DNA of 64,000 bases from Bacteroidales bacterium (GTDB lineage Bacteria > Bacteroidota > Bacteroidia > Bacteroidales > Dysgonomonadaceae), in the NCBI GenBank assembly GCA_012838585.1, contig DUPB01000045.1, positions 1-64,000 of the forward strand, written 5' to 3'. Numbering within the stretch: position 1 is the stretch's first letter; every line of letters starts with the position of its first letter. Below, piece after piece: positions 10,260-21,187 of the stretch. The notes under the pieces are model-generated. The model did no database searches, was not told the origin of the DNA, and was given only the letters and a program-made list of their open reading frames with translations. The position numbers and the translations under genes were made by a program.

Positions 10260-10679
10260 TTACTCCTGTTCCGCTTCCTCTACCTCTTCGCCCTCACCTG
10301 TTTCCCGTTGCTCGAGATGCAGCATCTTTTGAACCACCAAGAAGTAGGTCAGGTAACCCACACCCAAGAAGAAAACCACGCTTGCCCCGGTCACCCAGAA
10401 GGTTTTACCCTGCCCAAAAGCTTGGTGCTCCGAACATAGGAATCCCACGATGATGCCAATACCCAGTGCGATAAGCACGATCCCGTTCCGGAGCGATACC
10501 AACCGGTTGGGGGTGCGCTTTCTTTTCGGGCTATCCGGCGGGATAATGCCTTGGTTAATGAGTCCCATTCGCTCTTTGTTCCTAGCTTTAATCGACAGGA
10601 TACCCAGCACCAAACCCGTTACAACGGGCAATCCGATCACGCAAATAATAGCCACTATAGGAATTAATAATTCATCCAT
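10260..10679 (-). CDS. Membrane protein of unknown function
   Basis: Three or more hydrophobic segments; follows the ECF sigma gene. Confidence 0.5.
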   Translation of the reverse strand: MDELLIPIVAIICVIGLPVVTGLVLGILSIKARNKERMGLINQGIIPPDSPKRKRTPNRLVSLRNGIVLIALGIGIIVGFLCSEHQAFGQGKTFWVTGASVVFFLGVGYLTYFLVVQKMLHLEQRETGEGEEVEEAEQE

Positions 10680-10759
10680 GATGTTGAAATTTTTTACCGT
10701 TTATGATTCCGTTTGCATGAATAGGACTACCCTCGAACAGGTTTGGTTACAAAAAATGC

Positions 10760-11179
10760 CTACTTCTTCAGCAGATCCCTTATCTCGGTCAGTAACTGCT
10801 GATCCTTGGTCGGTTCGGCTGGTGCCTCAGGAGCGGGTGCCTCCTCTTTCTTGCGCTTCAGGGAGTTCATTGCCTTGATCACCATGAAGATGGCTGTCCC
10901 GATGATCAGGAAGTCCACAATTGCCTGGATAAAGGCACCGTAGTTCCAGGTGACGGCGGGTGTAATCACCTCCGTTCCCTCCATTACAGCCTGCCTCAAC
11001 GTAACCTTGAGGTCGGTAAACTGCCCCTGATTCGATACCAACGCGAAGGGAGGCATCAGGATATCGTTCACGAACGAGGTGACGATCTTCCCAAAAGCTC
11101 CACCAATCACGATACCCACGGCCATGTCTACCACGCTGCCGCGCATTAAAAACTCTTTTAGTTCTGATCTAAATGACAT
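10760..11179 (-). CDS. mscL: Large-conductance mechanosensitive channel
   Basis: [42 protein letters not shown]. Confidence 0.97.
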   Translation of the reverse strand: MSFRSELKEFLMRGSVVDMAVGIVIGGAFGKIVTSFVNDILMPPFALVSNQGQFTDLKVTLRQAVMEGTEVITPAVTWNYGAFIQAIVDFLIIGTAIFMVIKAMNSLKRKKEEAPAPEAPAEPTKDQQLLTEIRDLLKK

Positions 11180-11253
11180 AGTTGATTAATTGTTAATTGT
11201 TACACATCACAACATTGTTTATATGCTAAAGGAGATATTTCAAATAGCCGCTA

Positions 11254-12459
11254 TTAAATCGGAACGCCCATGAACCCGTCATTCCACAGGACCGGTTGAT
11301 AGTCGTGTTCAGTAAGCCATGAGATGGCTCGTTCCAATCGTTGAAAATGATCCGGCAAATAATTGTCGTAAAACGGCCAAAAATACTGCTCATGCGTCAG
11401 GATATCCATGATCTCGGCAGTGTTCGGGTCTGAGGCTAAGGACTCCAATGTCGGAACAATCTGATCCAAGGGGGTTGAATTGCAAATCAGATCGTTTTTA
11501 CATAACACGATACCGCTGTCAAAGTCCTTCAACATATCATGGGTGGAAAGGTATTGAGAACGGGTATCATCCAATCCCAGATGAATATCCCATCCTTTTT
11601 GGGTTTTGACAAAATAGGCGCCCAAAACGCGCACTCCTTTTTCCGCCAACGGTTTAAAAGCGGAGGGGTTCAGGTCCCAGTGAATATTGTTCATGATACC
11701 ATATGTCTCTTCCCCCGCGAAGCGAATAATCTGTTCTGTCACCAGATCGTAATCGGCGATCATCTTTTCGGGAGCCGCGTTTTGATAGGGTCGATCAGGC
11801 TTGTTGGCATACGCGTGGAAAGCGAGTTTCAACCAGTCGGAATTATCCCTCCATTCTCCCTTGTAACGGTCCGGGAAGTCCCACAATGTGAATTCTTTTT
11901 CATCGGTATATTCCAATCCGTCGGAATAGTAGAGATTCAATTGAAATTTGGTTCCATATTCGCGGTGTAATTTGCGCAGTCCCTCCAGGTAAAAACAATC
12001 GAAAAGAGACGCGTATCTTTTCCGGGCAATGTCCCGCAGGAAAAAAATATTGTCATCGATATTGAAACCGTACCTGGGAACAGAATTTTTATCCCAAAGT
12101 ACCCGAATGCTGTGGGTGTTGAGTCCCGTGTAATCGTCCGAAGCCGCGGTAATCGTCGTTTCCCTGTCACGAAGAACAATCTCCGCCGTGAACCGCGTAT
12201 GATCGCGCAGGGCAGTGACACCATTCACCATGATCCTCCGGTTCATGGGGGCAACACCCTCTACTTTAATTTTTAATCCACCGGAAACCTTTTCCCCTTG
12301 GCGCCAGTTTAAAATGGCCCCGTGGATGGGTGTTTCTATTCTTATCTCGGAGCATGGCTCCGTGAGACCTGCCCAGAGCATACTTTCGCTGGAATTGGGG
12401 CACAAAAACAATCCACCCGTCACCAATGAAGATTCCCGTAAAAAAGAGCGCCTGTTCAT
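11254..12459 (-). CDS. Secreted hypothetical protein, possibly carbohydrate-deacetylase-like
   Basis: N-terminal MNRRSFLRESSLVTGG Tat/Sec-like signal; body resembles a polysaccharide-deacetylase-type fold only weakly. Confidence 0.5.
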   Translation of the reverse strand: MNRRSFLRESSLVTGGLFLCPNSSESMLWAGLTEPCSEIRIETPIHGAILNWRQGEKVSGGLKIKVEGVAPMNRRIMVNGVTALRDHTRFTAEIVLRDRETTITAASDDYTGLNTHSIRVLWDKNSVPRYGFNIDDNIFFLRDIARKRYASLFDCFYLEGLRKLHREYGTKFQLNLYYSDGLEYTDEKEFTLWDFPDRYKGEWRDNSDWLKLAFHAYANKPDRPYQNAAPEKMIADYDLVTEQIIRFAGEETYGIMNNIHWDLNPSAFKPLAEKGVRVLGAYFVKTQKGWDIHLGLDDTRSQYLSTHDMLKDFDSGIVLCKNDLICNSTPLDQIVPTLESLASDPNTAEIMDILTHEQYFWPFYDNYLPDHFQRLERAISWLTEHDYQPVLWNDGFMGVPI

Positions 12460-12606
12460 ATTCTATGATTTAATCTTTGATTGCTAACACGCTTTTTTTG
12501 TCTTCGCTCGGCTAAGACTTGACGCTACCCTCGCTCAAAAAAAATGATTAACTCGCGGCAAAGAAAATAAATAATTGGAAAGCAGGAGCAGTTGTTGAAT
12601 GATTCT

Positions 12607-13605
12607 TTAGTGAAAAATCTCCGCCAGCATGCCACGGGCCGAACCGCCCCCGTGCGCTTCGATGGTGCGCAGGTCGGTCGACAAGATCTTGTTGTAGGTG
12701 GCGATGGTTCGTGCTTGGCTACTCGTGAGTGAATCCCGCGCCGCGGCCGACATCACCATGAAGGGATGCCCGTTGCGGCTTTTAACCTCCAGGATGTTCC
12801 CCGCGAACTGAGCGAGCTGCTCGATGGAGAGCTCCACGATTACCTTACCTGCCGCGGTAAGCTCTGCCGCCACCCTCTCCCTTTGGTTGGTTTCCTTGAT
12901 AGAGTCGAGGCAAACGACAGCCACCTGCGTGCCTATCGCCATCATCATGTTGGTGTGGTTTAACGTCAGCCCCTCCGCCTCAAACGCGTCAAACGGCACG
13001 GCATCGTAGCGCATTCGTCCGCAGAAATCGGCCAACACCCTCTCCGACGAGCGGGGTGAGCGGCAACAATAGGCTTTACGCCGCCGCCTATCGAACACCA
13101 TGCTCCCGGTTCCCTCCAAGAACTGGCCCTCCTCCTCCCAGCTCGTGAGGTCCACCACCTTCCGGTGGTTCATCTTGCCGCGTAGCAAATCCAACACGCG
13201 TTGCTTCCGTTCCTGTCTCCTGTTCTCCGCGAACATGGGGTAGAGCACCAGCTCACCACTTAGGTGCGACGAGAACCAGTTGTTGGGGAAGTGGGAGTTG
13301 GGCGTCCGTGGCTCGGGCGTATCCTGCACCACGGTAACGTCCACATCGTTACGTCGGAGCAACTCCACGAACGCGTCAAACTCCACCAGCATTTTCTCGG
13401 TCACCGCCGCCTGTCGGGATTTGTCGGTACCATCAGTCCCGTTGGCCCGATTGATCTCGTCGCTCCCGTTGTTCCCGTTAGTACTGCCCTCCCGGATACC
13501 TTCATCCTTCCTATAGTCCCGCTGGATAAAGTTATTTTTCGCCGTCTCATCGTTGAAGGTAACAGGGGCAGGGCGCACCATCAATAGCTTTGATGTTGTT
13601 TGCAT
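12607..13605 (-). CDS. Amidinotransferase/arginine deiminase-fold hydrolase (CtlX-like)
   Basis: MVRPAPVTFN, PNSHFPNNWFSSH, EGTGSMVFDRRRRKAYC, LNHTNMMMAIG, ARGMLAEIF. Confidence 0.85.
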   Translation of the reverse strand: MQTTSKLLMVRPAPVTFNDETAKNNFIQRDYRKDEGIREGSTNGNNGSDEINRANGTDGTDKSRQAAVTEKMLVEFDAFVELLRRNDVDVTVVQDTPEPRTPNSHFPNNWFSSHLSGELVLYPMFAENRRQERKQRVLDLLRGKMNHRKVVDLTSWEEEGQFLEGTGSMVFDRRRRKAYCCRSPRSSERVLADFCGRMRYDAVPFDAFEAEGLTLNHTNMMMAIGTQVAVVCLDSIKETNQRERVAAELTAAGKVIVELSIEQLAQFAGNILEVKSRNGHPFMVMSAAARDSLTSSQARTIATYNKILSTDLRTIEAHGGGSARGMLAEIFH

Positions 13606-13648
13606 ATCTCTTATTCTTCAATGCAGCGATTGACTCTTGGCAACGGCT

Positions 13649-14293
13649 TCATTGCCTGTTAAGGGTAAGGTTTTTAAACTGTATCTCCTTCCCTTCGCTC
13701 TGCAAACCAATATGTCCCTCTTTAACCTCGCTCGTCGCACGGTTCTGTAGCAGACCGTTCACGTGTACCTCTACGATCCCCTCGTTCACCGATATCCGCA
13801 TCTTGTTCCACTCGCCTGCCGGCTTCTCGTTAGATGGGTGTTGCTTGTCGATCACCGGGAACCTTGGACGCTCCGTGACCCCTTCCGGCAGCACGTACTC
13901 GTTCAAGTTCGCACCCCCCAGCAGCACGAAATCTCCCGCGTTGCCCGCGGCCAACTGGCACTCGATTCCTTTCGGGAAAGGATTCATCGGCTCCTCGATC
14001 AACACGAACACGCCGCTGTTACTCTCCCCGTCGGCCCACCGGTACTCCAGCTCCAGCACGAAGTTGCGGTACTTCTCCCGGGTGTACATGTAGCCCAGTG
14101 GCTCGCCCATCACCCGGATAACTCCCTTTTCAACCAAGTAGACTTGCTCCGCGGGTACCGCGTTATCCTCCACCACGAACTCCCAGTTCGACAGGTTCTT
14201 ACCGTTAAAAATAGCCCCATCATCTTTTTGTGCGCAGCCCGCCATAAAGAGCAGCAGAAGGGCGAAAAGTGTAGAATAAATTGCTTGTTTCAT
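13649..14293 (-). CDS. Lipoprotein with DUF1080 (3-keto-disaccharide hydrolase) domain
   Basis: LLLFMAGCAQKD lipobox; IFNGKNLSNWEF; GHIGLQSEGKEIQFKNLTL. Confidence 0.88.
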   Translation of the reverse strand: MKQAIYSTLFALLLLFMAGCAQKDDGAIFNGKNLSNWEFVVEDNAVPAEQVYLVEKGVIRVMGEPLGYMYTREKYRNFVLELEYRWADGESNSGVFVLIEEPMNPFPKGIECQLAAGNAGDFVLLGGANLNEYVLPEGVTERPRFPVIDKQHPSNEKPAGEWNKMRISVNEGIVEVHVNGLLQNRATSEVKEGHIGLQSEGKEIQFKNLTLNRQ

Positions 14294-14508
14294 CTTGTTT
14301 AAGTTGATTTTGTTCAGTTTATTTTGTTATTGAATGATTCCTAATTTGCTTTCCGCGACGGCGTAACAGACAGCTTTCAAGCTAGGCAGAGCATTTCCTG
14401 GCTGTATCAACTTCTGCTACCCGCGCCCAACTCACCTCGTTACAAAAATAGGATTTTTCCCCGTATTAAAAAACGAATCGCCCGAAATATCCCGGGGAAT
14501 ACCTTCAA

Positions 14509-14538
14509 GATAAGGCGGAAATGGGTTACATTCGCGTA
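14509..14538 (+). repeat. 30-bp direct repeat, copy 1 (GATAAGGCGGAAATGGGTTACATTCGCGTA)
   Basis: 29/30 identical to 14574-14603. Confidence 0.9.
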
Positions 14539-14573
14539 CTACTGGTCACAGCGCGGGATCTCGAAGTTGGGGT

Positions 14574-14603
14574 GATAAGGCGGAAATAGGTTACATTCGC
14601 GTA
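14574..14603 (+). repeat. 30-bp direct repeat, copy 2 (GATAAGGCGGAAATAGGTTACATTCGCGTA)
   Basis: 29/30 identical to 14509-14538; 65-bp period. Confidence 0.9.
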
Positions 14604-14648
14604 AGGTCAAGAAACAAGCCAAGCGGTTGGGAAAGCAGCAGGTGGGAC

Positions 14649-16301
14649 GTGGCAAAAGCGACGGATGAAATAATGAAAAAAGCGGTAAAGCAAACAAGGG
14701 ACAAAGCGATGAAAGGAGCAATAGTTAAAGCACGCTTCCTCTGGGTGGACGACGAAATGGAACTCTTGAAGCCCTACGTGCTTTTCCTCGAGGAGAAGGG
14801 GTACGTAACGGACTGCGCCGGGAATGGACACGATGCCCTCGAGATGTGCCGTTCCGGGGCGTATGATATCGTCTTCCTCGACGAGCAGATGCCCGGGTTG
14901 TCGGGCCTCGACACCCTTGCCCGTTTACACCGCCTTGCACCGCACCTTCCCGTGGTGATGGTCACCAAGAGCGAAGATGAGGGCATTATGAACCAGGCCA
15001 TCGGGAAGAAGATTGCCGATTACTTGATCAAGCCTGTAAACCCTCACCAGGTGTTATCGGCGATCAAGAAGCTACTCGACAAAAAGGAGCTGGTAGCCGA
15101 GAATGCGGCAGCCCGTTACCTGGAGTCGAAGGTTCGCCTCGACGAGACAATCCAATCATGCCGCAAAGCGAGCGACTGGAAGGCGGTGTACCGTGAATTG
15201 GTTTACTGGGAGCTGGAGTTGGAGCCGACCAACCACCCCGTGCGGGAGATGGTGGCCGACCAAAAGGCAGAGGCCAACCTCCTCTTCGGTCGGTTCGTGA
15301 GGGAACTGTACGAGCGGTGGATCCTTCAAAGAAAACAACAAACCTACCAACGGGAGCGGCGCGAGGATAACCACTACCCACTATTAAGCCCCGACCTGAT
15401 GGAACAGGCCGTTTTCCCCCTGATTGACGGGGGGGAGAAACTTTTTCTGATCCTAATCGATAACTTCCGCTACGACCAGTGGACCGCCGTGAGGGATATT
15501 GTGAGCGAACGGTTCTCCTGCGAGGAGACGCTCTACTTCAGTATCCTCCCCACCACCACGCAGTATGCCCGTAATAGCCTGTTTGCCGGCCTAATGCCCG
15601 CGGAGATAGCCAAGCGCTACCCCGGGTTGTGGGTCGACGAGTCGGCACCCGAAGGCAAGAACGAGCAGGAGGAGCAGCTTGTCAGGGAGCTGTTTCGGCG
15701 AACCGGTCGGGAATACTCCTTCTCCTACCACAAGGTGAACAACCACCAGGAAGGGGAACGGCTGCTTTCCCACTTCTCGGCCCTAAGGAGCAACGACCTG
15801 AACATCATCGTGTTTAACTTCATCGACGCGCTTTCTCATGCCCGGGCCGACTCGAAGATGATCCGCGAGCTTGTCCGCGACGAGGCGGACTACCGGGCAC
15901 TCACCCGCTCGTGGCTCCTTGGCTCACCTCTGGAGGGGATCCTCCGGGAGATCGCGAACCAAGGCTACAAGGCGATTATCACCACCGATCACGGCACCGT
16001 GCGGGTGAAAAACGGGGTGACCGTGGTGGGCGACAGGGAGACGAGCACCAACCTTCGCTACAAGTGCGGGAAAAGCCTCGCGTACGATCCAAAACGGGTT
16101 TATCCCTGTGCCATACCCGAGAACATCGGGTTACCCTCCCCCCATATCAGCACGAGGTACATCTTCGCGATGAACCACGACTTCCTGATCTATCCTAACC
16201 GTGGCAGCCATTACACCTCGCTCTACGAGAACACGTTTCAGCATGGGGGCATATCGCTGGAGGAGATGATAGTCCCGCTGGTCACGCTCACCGCGAAGTA
16301 A
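14649..16301 (+). CDS. porX: PorX-type response regulator with PglZ/alkaline phosphatase-like domain (start may be 14709)
   Basis: Receiver ARFLWVDDEMELLKPYVLFLEEKGY..DEQMPGLSGLDTL; PglZ region (LILIDNFRYDQW; ITTDHGTVRV). Homologues usually begin just before LLWVDDE, so the first 20 residues may be untranslated. Confidence 0.93.
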   Translation: MAKATDEIMKKAVKQTRDKAMKGAIVKARFLWVDDEMELLKPYVLFLEEKGYVTDCAGNGHDALEMCRSGAYDIVFLDEQMPGLSGLDTLARLHRLAPHLPVVMVTKSEDEGIMNQAIGKKIADYLIKPVNPHQVLSAIKKLLDKKELVAENAAARYLESKVRLDETIQSCRKASDWKAVYRELVYWELELEPTNHPVREMVADQKAEANLLFGRFVRELYERWILQRKQQTYQRERREDNHYPLLSPDLMEQAVFPLIDGGEKLFLILIDNFRYDQWTAVRDIVSERFSCEETLYFSILPTTTQYARNSLFAGLMPAEIAKRYPGLWVDESAPEGKNEQEEQLVRELFRRTGREYSFSYHKVNNHQEGERLLSHFSALRSNDLNIIVFNFIDALSHARADSKMIRELVRDEADYRALTRSWLLGSPLEGILREIANQGYKAIITTDHGTVRVKNGVTVVGDRETSTNLRYKCGKSLAYDPKRVYPCAIPENIGLPSPHISTRYIFAMNHDFLIYPNRGSHYTSLYENTFQHGGISLEEMIVPLVTLTAK

Positions 16302-16404
16302 CAGGCACCCAAGTAATGACCTCCACGCCCAATTTCTGTTCACCAAAAGTTGAGTTTCACGAATAATTCACGTAACTTGCACCCGCTAAACGAGAAGCAA
16401 AAGA

Positions 16405-16827
16405 GTGAATTGTACTATCGAGATACATGATGCGACAGGCGTAAAGGCGGCCGCCCGCGCTTTCGTTCAAGCGATGGGTGATGGTACGGTGTTTGCCCTC
16501 TACGGGGATATGGGGGTCGGCAAGACCACCCTTATTAAGGCCATCTGCAAGGAGCTGGGGGTGGAAGAGACCGTCACAAGTCCCACCTTCGCCATCGTCA
16601 ACGAGTACAGCCTGCCCGACGGTGCACCCGTCTACCACTTTGACTGCTACCGGGTGGAAAAGCTGGAGGAGCTGGTCGACCTCGGGTTCGAGGAGTACGT
16701 GTACAGCGATGCCCTCTGCTTCATCGAGTGGCCGGAACTGGTGGAGCCGCTCCTCCCGGAAGGGACGGTTAAGGTAACCATCCGAGGACGGGATAACGGT
16801 AGCCGGGTCGTGGATATTAATCGGTAA
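16405..16827 (+). CDS. tsaE: tRNA threonylcarbamoyladenosine biosynthesis protein TsaE
   Basis: LYGDMGVGKTTLIKAICKELGV..VTSPTFAIVNEY..VYHFDCYR. Confidence 0.95.
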   Translation: MNCTIEIHDATGVKAAARAFVQAMGDGTVFALYGDMGVGKTTLIKAICKELGVEETVTSPTFAIVNEYSLPDGAPVYHFDCYRVEKLEELVDLGFEEYVYSDALCFIEWPELVEPLLPEGTVKVTIRGRDNGSRVVDINR

Positions 16828-16845
16828 ACAACCATACACCCATAG

Positions 16846-18954
16846 ATGAAACGATACACCCTTCTTATTCTTATCGCCTTCACCTCGATGGCCGCCTCAT
16901 CACAGGTCAACACGGAGCGCGTGATGATGATCGGCAAAAACGCGCTCTACTTCGAGGACTACGTGCTGTCGATCCAGTACTTCAACCAGGTGATCACGGC
17001 CAAGTCCTACCTTGCCGAACCCTACTACTACCGAGCCTTGGCGAAGTTCATGCTCGACGACTTCAAGGGGGCGAGCGAAGACGCGACCCGTTGCCTGGAG
17101 CGGAATCCCTATTTCCTGGCTGCTTACCAACTGCGGGGGGCCGCGTGGCAGAACTTAGAGGAGTTCGAGCTGGCGGCCACCGACTACAAAACGAGCCTGG
17201 AGTACTACCCGGAAGACCGAATCACTTTGGTCAACATGGGTATCGTTAACATCGAGCTGAAGCAGTACGAGGTAGCCGAGAAGTTCTTCGAATACCTGCT
17301 TCGGCGCTATCCCGACTACACACCCGGCTACCTGGCCCGCTCTCATATGTACCTCCAGATGGAAGATACCACCCGGGCGATGGCCGACCTTGACACGGCC
17401 ATCGTGAACGACCCCTACACGGCGCAAGCTTTCTCGGCCCGGGGGCTTCTTTACTTTCACCAACAGGAGTTCAACCGGGCGCTTTCTGACCTGGACGAGG
17501 CGATACGTCTGGATCCCTACCAACAGGCCAACTACATCAACCGGGGACTGGTGAAGTACCACCTCAACGATCTCAGGGGGGCGATGGCGGACTACGACCG
17601 GGTGATCGAGATGGATGAGAACAACTTGATCGCCCGCTTTAACCGGGGTCTCCTCCGTGCGCAGGTGGCCGACAACAACCGGGCGATACGCGACTTCGAC
17701 AAGGTGATCGAGCTGGAACCGGACAACACCATCGCCTACCTCAACCGGGCCATACTCAACCAAGAAATAGGCAACTACACCGGTGCGATCGAGGACCTGG
17801 ACGTGGTGCTGGAAGCGCATCCCGACTTCTTCTCGGGTTACTACAGCCGCTCCCAACTGAAACGGGAGTTGAATGATCTGGCGGGAGCGGAACAGGACTA
17901 CCTGCTGGCACGTGCCGAGGAGGCAAAGGCACACAGGGTAGCCACAGTGGATCCCGAGCCCTACACGTCGCATAGGGAGTCTGAAAAGGCTGAACAGGCA
18001 GACGACAAGCAAGCTGATAACCAACGCGATGAGAGCAAGGATACCCGCGAGCAGGCCGATAAAGACATCGAAAAGTTCAACCTGCTGGTGGTCTCCAAAG
18101 AGGAGACCTCCTCCAAAAGCAAGTACCAGCGCCAGAGCCGGGGCAGGGTACAGAACCTGAACGTGCCGGTGGAACGGGAACCGCGATTCACCCTCTCCTA
18201 CTACGAACAGGAATACGAAGTACTGCGCCCGGTTTACTACAGCGAACTGCTTGACCGTGCCAACAGCGATATGGGCCTCTCCTGGGTGCTGAAAGTGACC
18301 AATCACGAGGCGCCGTTGAACGAGCTTCAGGTGGATGCCCACTTCCGCTCCATCGACCAGTTCTCGGCCCGTATAGACCGCTCACCCCGTGATGCCAGAC
18401 TCTACTTCGGACGAGGAATGGACTTCGCCTTAGTACAGGATTACGAGAACGCGTTGAAGGATATGGAGCGGGTATTGGAACTGGACCCGAGCATGGTGAT
18501 GGCCCGTTTTGCAAGGGCGGTTATTCGTTCCAAGCAGCTGGAATACAACACTCAACTTTCAAGCGACCCCTCCCTGTTCGATAACGAGCTGGAGCGTGAG
18601 TTGGATCTCCTGAAAGAGCTGCCCGGCACCATGCGCAAACCCGAGCTCTCGCTGGAGTCGGTTGAGCATGATGCCATCCTCAAGGAGTACAACACGATTA
18701 TTAAAGAAGCACCCGACTTTATCTACGCTTACTACAACCGGGCGGAGATATACATCCTTGAAAAGGACTACCGGGCAGCCATAACCGATTACACGAAGGC
18801 AATCAACCTGGAGCCCCGCTTCGCGGAGGCTTACTTCAATCGGGGAATCTCCCGCTTGTCAATTGGCGAAACACGCGATGGGCTGGATGACCTGCGTAAG
18901 GCGGGCGAACTGGGAATCGTACAGTCGTATAGCATCATCAAGCGGATGCAGTAA
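16846..18954 (+). CDS. Exported tetratricopeptide repeat protein
   Basis: N-terminal signal peptide; repeated TPR units such as AIRDFDKVIELEPDNTIAYLNRA; charged low-complexity linker in the middle. Confidence 0.9.
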   Translation: MKRYTLLILIAFTSMAASSQVNTERVMMIGKNALYFEDYVLSIQYFNQVITAKSYLAEPYYYRALAKFMLDDFKGASEDATRCLERNPYFLAAYQLRGAAWQNLEEFELAATDYKTSLEYYPEDRITLVNMGIVNIELKQYEVAEKFFEYLLRRYPDYTPGYLARSHMYLQMEDTTRAMADLDTAIVNDPYTAQAFSARGLLYFHQQEFNRALSDLDEAIRLDPYQQANYINRGLVKYHLNDLRGAMADYDRVIEMDENNLIARFNRGLLRAQVADNNRAIRDFDKVIELEPDNTIAYLNRAILNQEIGNYTGAIEDLDVVLEAHPDFFSGYYSRSQLKRELNDLAGAEQDYLLARAEEAKAHRVATVDPEPYTSHRESEKAEQADDKQADNQRDESKDTREQADKDIEKFNLLVVSKEETSSKSKYQRQSRGRVQNLNVPVEREPRFTLSYYEQEYEVLRPVYYSELLDRANSDMGLSWVLKVTNHEAPLNELQVDAHFRSIDQFSARIDRSPRDARLYFGRGMDFALVQDYENALKDMERVLELDPSMVMARFARAVIRSKQLEYNTQLSSDPSLFDNELERELDLLKELPGTMRKPELSLESVEHDAILKEYNTIIKEAPDFIYAYYNRAEIYILEKDYRAAITDYTKAINLEPRFAEAYFNRGISRLSIGETRDGLDDLRKAGELGIVQSYSIIKRMQ

Positions 18955-19083
18955 CGGGAGGTTTCGTGGCAACATTCTCAAGAGATTCAAAACGGTCTAA
19001 TGAATTTAACAACACAGTCATGCGGATACCATGACGAAAGGTCCAGTATCACGCTGGTTCATGATTTTTCCCGTCAAAAATTC

Positions 19084-19112
19084 TTGCATCAATCACAAAA
19101 TCATTACATTTG
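19084..19112 (+). promoter_or_regulatory. Bacteroidetes-type promoter (TTG...TACATTTG) upstream of thrS
   Basis: TTG at 19084-19086 and TACATTTG at 19105-19112, 18-bp spacing. Confidence 0.6.
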
Positions 19113-19175
19113 CATTCCGTATGATGGCGGAAAAGAATATAAACCAATAGTAATCAAGAGAAAACAAAACAAGAT

Positions 19176-21131
19176 ATGATAAATATTACGTTTCCCGACG
19201 GTACCGTACGGGAATACGAGAAGGGAGTAACCGGGCTGGACATCGCCCGGGGTATTAGTCAACGTTTAGCCCGTGAGGCGCTGGCAGCTTCTGTTGACGG
19301 CGAGACGTGGGACCTCACGAGACCCATTGAAAACGATGCGGAAGTGAAACTGCTCACGTGGGACGACGAGGAGGGTAAGCACGCCTATTGGCACTCGTCC
19401 GCCCACCTCATGGCCGAGGCATTACAGGAGCTCTACCCGGGCATCAAGTTCGGCATCGGGCCGGCCATCGAGAACGGCTTCTACTACGACGTGGACCCGG
19501 GCGAAGGCGTCACCATCCGGGAGGCCGACTTTCCGGTCATCGAGAAGAAGATGCTGGAACTGATCGCGGCCAAGGAAGATATCAAACGGCAAAACGTCAC
19601 CAAGCAAGAGGCCATCGAGTTGTTCTCCAGTCGAGGTGAGCATTACAAGGTGGAACTAATCAACGAGCTGGAAGAGGGCACCATCACTACCTACACGCAG
19701 GGCGGATTTACCGACCTCTGCCGGGGTCCCCACCTGCCCAACACCTCCTACATCAAATCGGTCAAAGTGTTGTCGGCGGCGGGCGCCTACTGGCGGGGCG
19801 ACGAGAAGCGCCCGCAGCTAACCCGCCTCTACGGTATTACCTTCCCCAAGAAGACGATGCTGGACGACTACCTGGCCATGATAGAGGAGGCCAAGAAGCG
19901 CGACCACCGCAAGATAGGCAAGGAGCTGCAACTGTTCCACTTCTCCCAAACGGTGGGTGCAGGACTCCCGCTCTGGCTACCTAAGGGAACCCAGCTACGG
20001 TCGAAACTCGAGGAGTTCCTCAAGAAGATACAACTCGAGTTTGACTACCAGCCGGTCATCACCCCGCATATCGGCCACAAGCAGCTATACGTCACCTCAG
20101 GACACTACGAGAAGTACGGCAAGGACTCGTTCCAGCCCATCAAAACCCCCGAGGAGGGAGAGGAGTTCCTGCTCAAGCCGATGAACTGCCCCCATCATTG
20201 CGAGATCTACAAGGCGTTCCCGCGGTCGTACAAAGACCTCCCCATCCGGATGGCCGAGTTCGGAACGGTATACCGTTACGAACAGAGCGGTGAGCTGCAC
20301 GGACTCACCCGGGTGCGCGGCTTCACGCAAGACGATGCCCACATCTTCTGCACACCCGACCAGGTGAAGGAGGAGTTCTTGAAAGTAGTGGACATCATCT
20401 TCATCATCTTCCGGGCGCTGGACTTTAAAGACTTCGAGGCACAGATATCGCTTCGCGACCCGGAAGACAGGGAGAAGTATATCGGCAGCGACGAAGATTG
20501 GGAAAAGGCGGAACGCGCCATCGTGGAAGCGTGCAAAGAGAAGGGACTCAAAGCCAGGGTGGAGCTAGGGGAAGCTGCTTTTTACGGGCCCAAGCTCGAC
20601 TTCATGGTAAGGGATGCGCTGGGGCGCCGCTGGCAATTGGGAACCATCCAGGTAGACTACAGCCTACCCGAGCGTTTCGAGCTGGAGTACACCGGTGCCG
20701 ACAACCAGAAACACCGACCTGTGATGATTCACCGCGCCCCATTTGGCTCCATGGAGCGGTTCGTGGCTGTCCTCATCGAGCATACCGCCGGCAAGTTCCC
20801 GCTGTGGTTAGCCCCCACCCAGGCCATGGTTATCCCCGTGAGTGAACGGTTCAACGACTACGCTTATTCCGTGGTGAACACGTTAAAGAAACAGGATATT
20901 CGTGCCGAGGTGGACGACCGCAACGAGAAGGTGGGTCGCAAGATACGGGATAACGAGCTCAAACGTGTGCCCTACCTCCTCATCGTGGGTGAGAAAGAAG
21001 AGGGCGATCAAGAGGTCTCGGTCAGGAAACAGGGCGGGGAGGACAAAGGCTCCATGAAGTTGAGCACCTTCGCGGACGAGGTAACCCGTGAAGTAACGAA
21101 AATGATGAATCCCCAGCTATTCAACGAGTAA
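19176..21131 (+). CDS. thrS: Threonyl-tRNA synthetase
   Basis: TGS domain; [13 protein letters not shown]-type ([13 protein letters not shown]) editing motif; [42 protein letters not shown]. Confidence 0.98.
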   Translation: MINITFPDGTVREYEKGVTGLDIARGISQRLAREALAASVDGETWDLTRPIENDAEVKLLTWDDEEGKHAYWHSSAHLMAEALQELYPGIKFGIGPAIENGFYYDVDPGEGVTIREADFPVIEKKMLELIAAKEDIKRQNVTKQEAIELFSSRGEHYKVELINELEEGTITTYTQGGFTDLCRGPHLPNTSYIKSVKVLSAAGAYWRGDEKRPQLTRLYGITFPKKTMLDDYLAMIEEAKKRDHRKIGKELQLFHFSQTVGAGLPLWLPKGTQLRSKLEEFLKKIQLEFDYQPVITPHIGHKQLYVTSGHYEKYGKDSFQPIKTPEEGEEFLLKPMNCPHHCEIYKAFPRSYKDLPIRMAEFGTVYRYEQSGELHGLTRVRGFTQDDAHIFCTPDQVKEEFLKVVDIIFIIFRALDFKDFEAQISLRDPEDREKYIGSDEDWEKAERAIVEACKEKGLKARVELGEAAFYGPKLDFMVRDALGRRWQLGTIQVDYSLPERFELEYTGADNQKHRPVMIHRAPFGSMERFVAVLIEHTAGKFPLWLAPTQAMVIPVSERFNDYAYSVVNTLKKQDIRAEVDDRNEKVGRKIRDNELKRVPYLLIVGEKEEGDQEVSVRKQGGEDKGSMKLSTFADEVTREVTKMMNPQLFNE

Positions 21132-21187
21132 GCAAATCACTTTTTTTAATAACATCAATAACAAAGAGAAACATTAAACAAGATTGA

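Noticed and set aside
17155-18342. 395-aa minus-strand ORF opposite the TPR gene
   Set aside because: Shadow ORF within a strongly supported TPR coding region; no recognisable domain.
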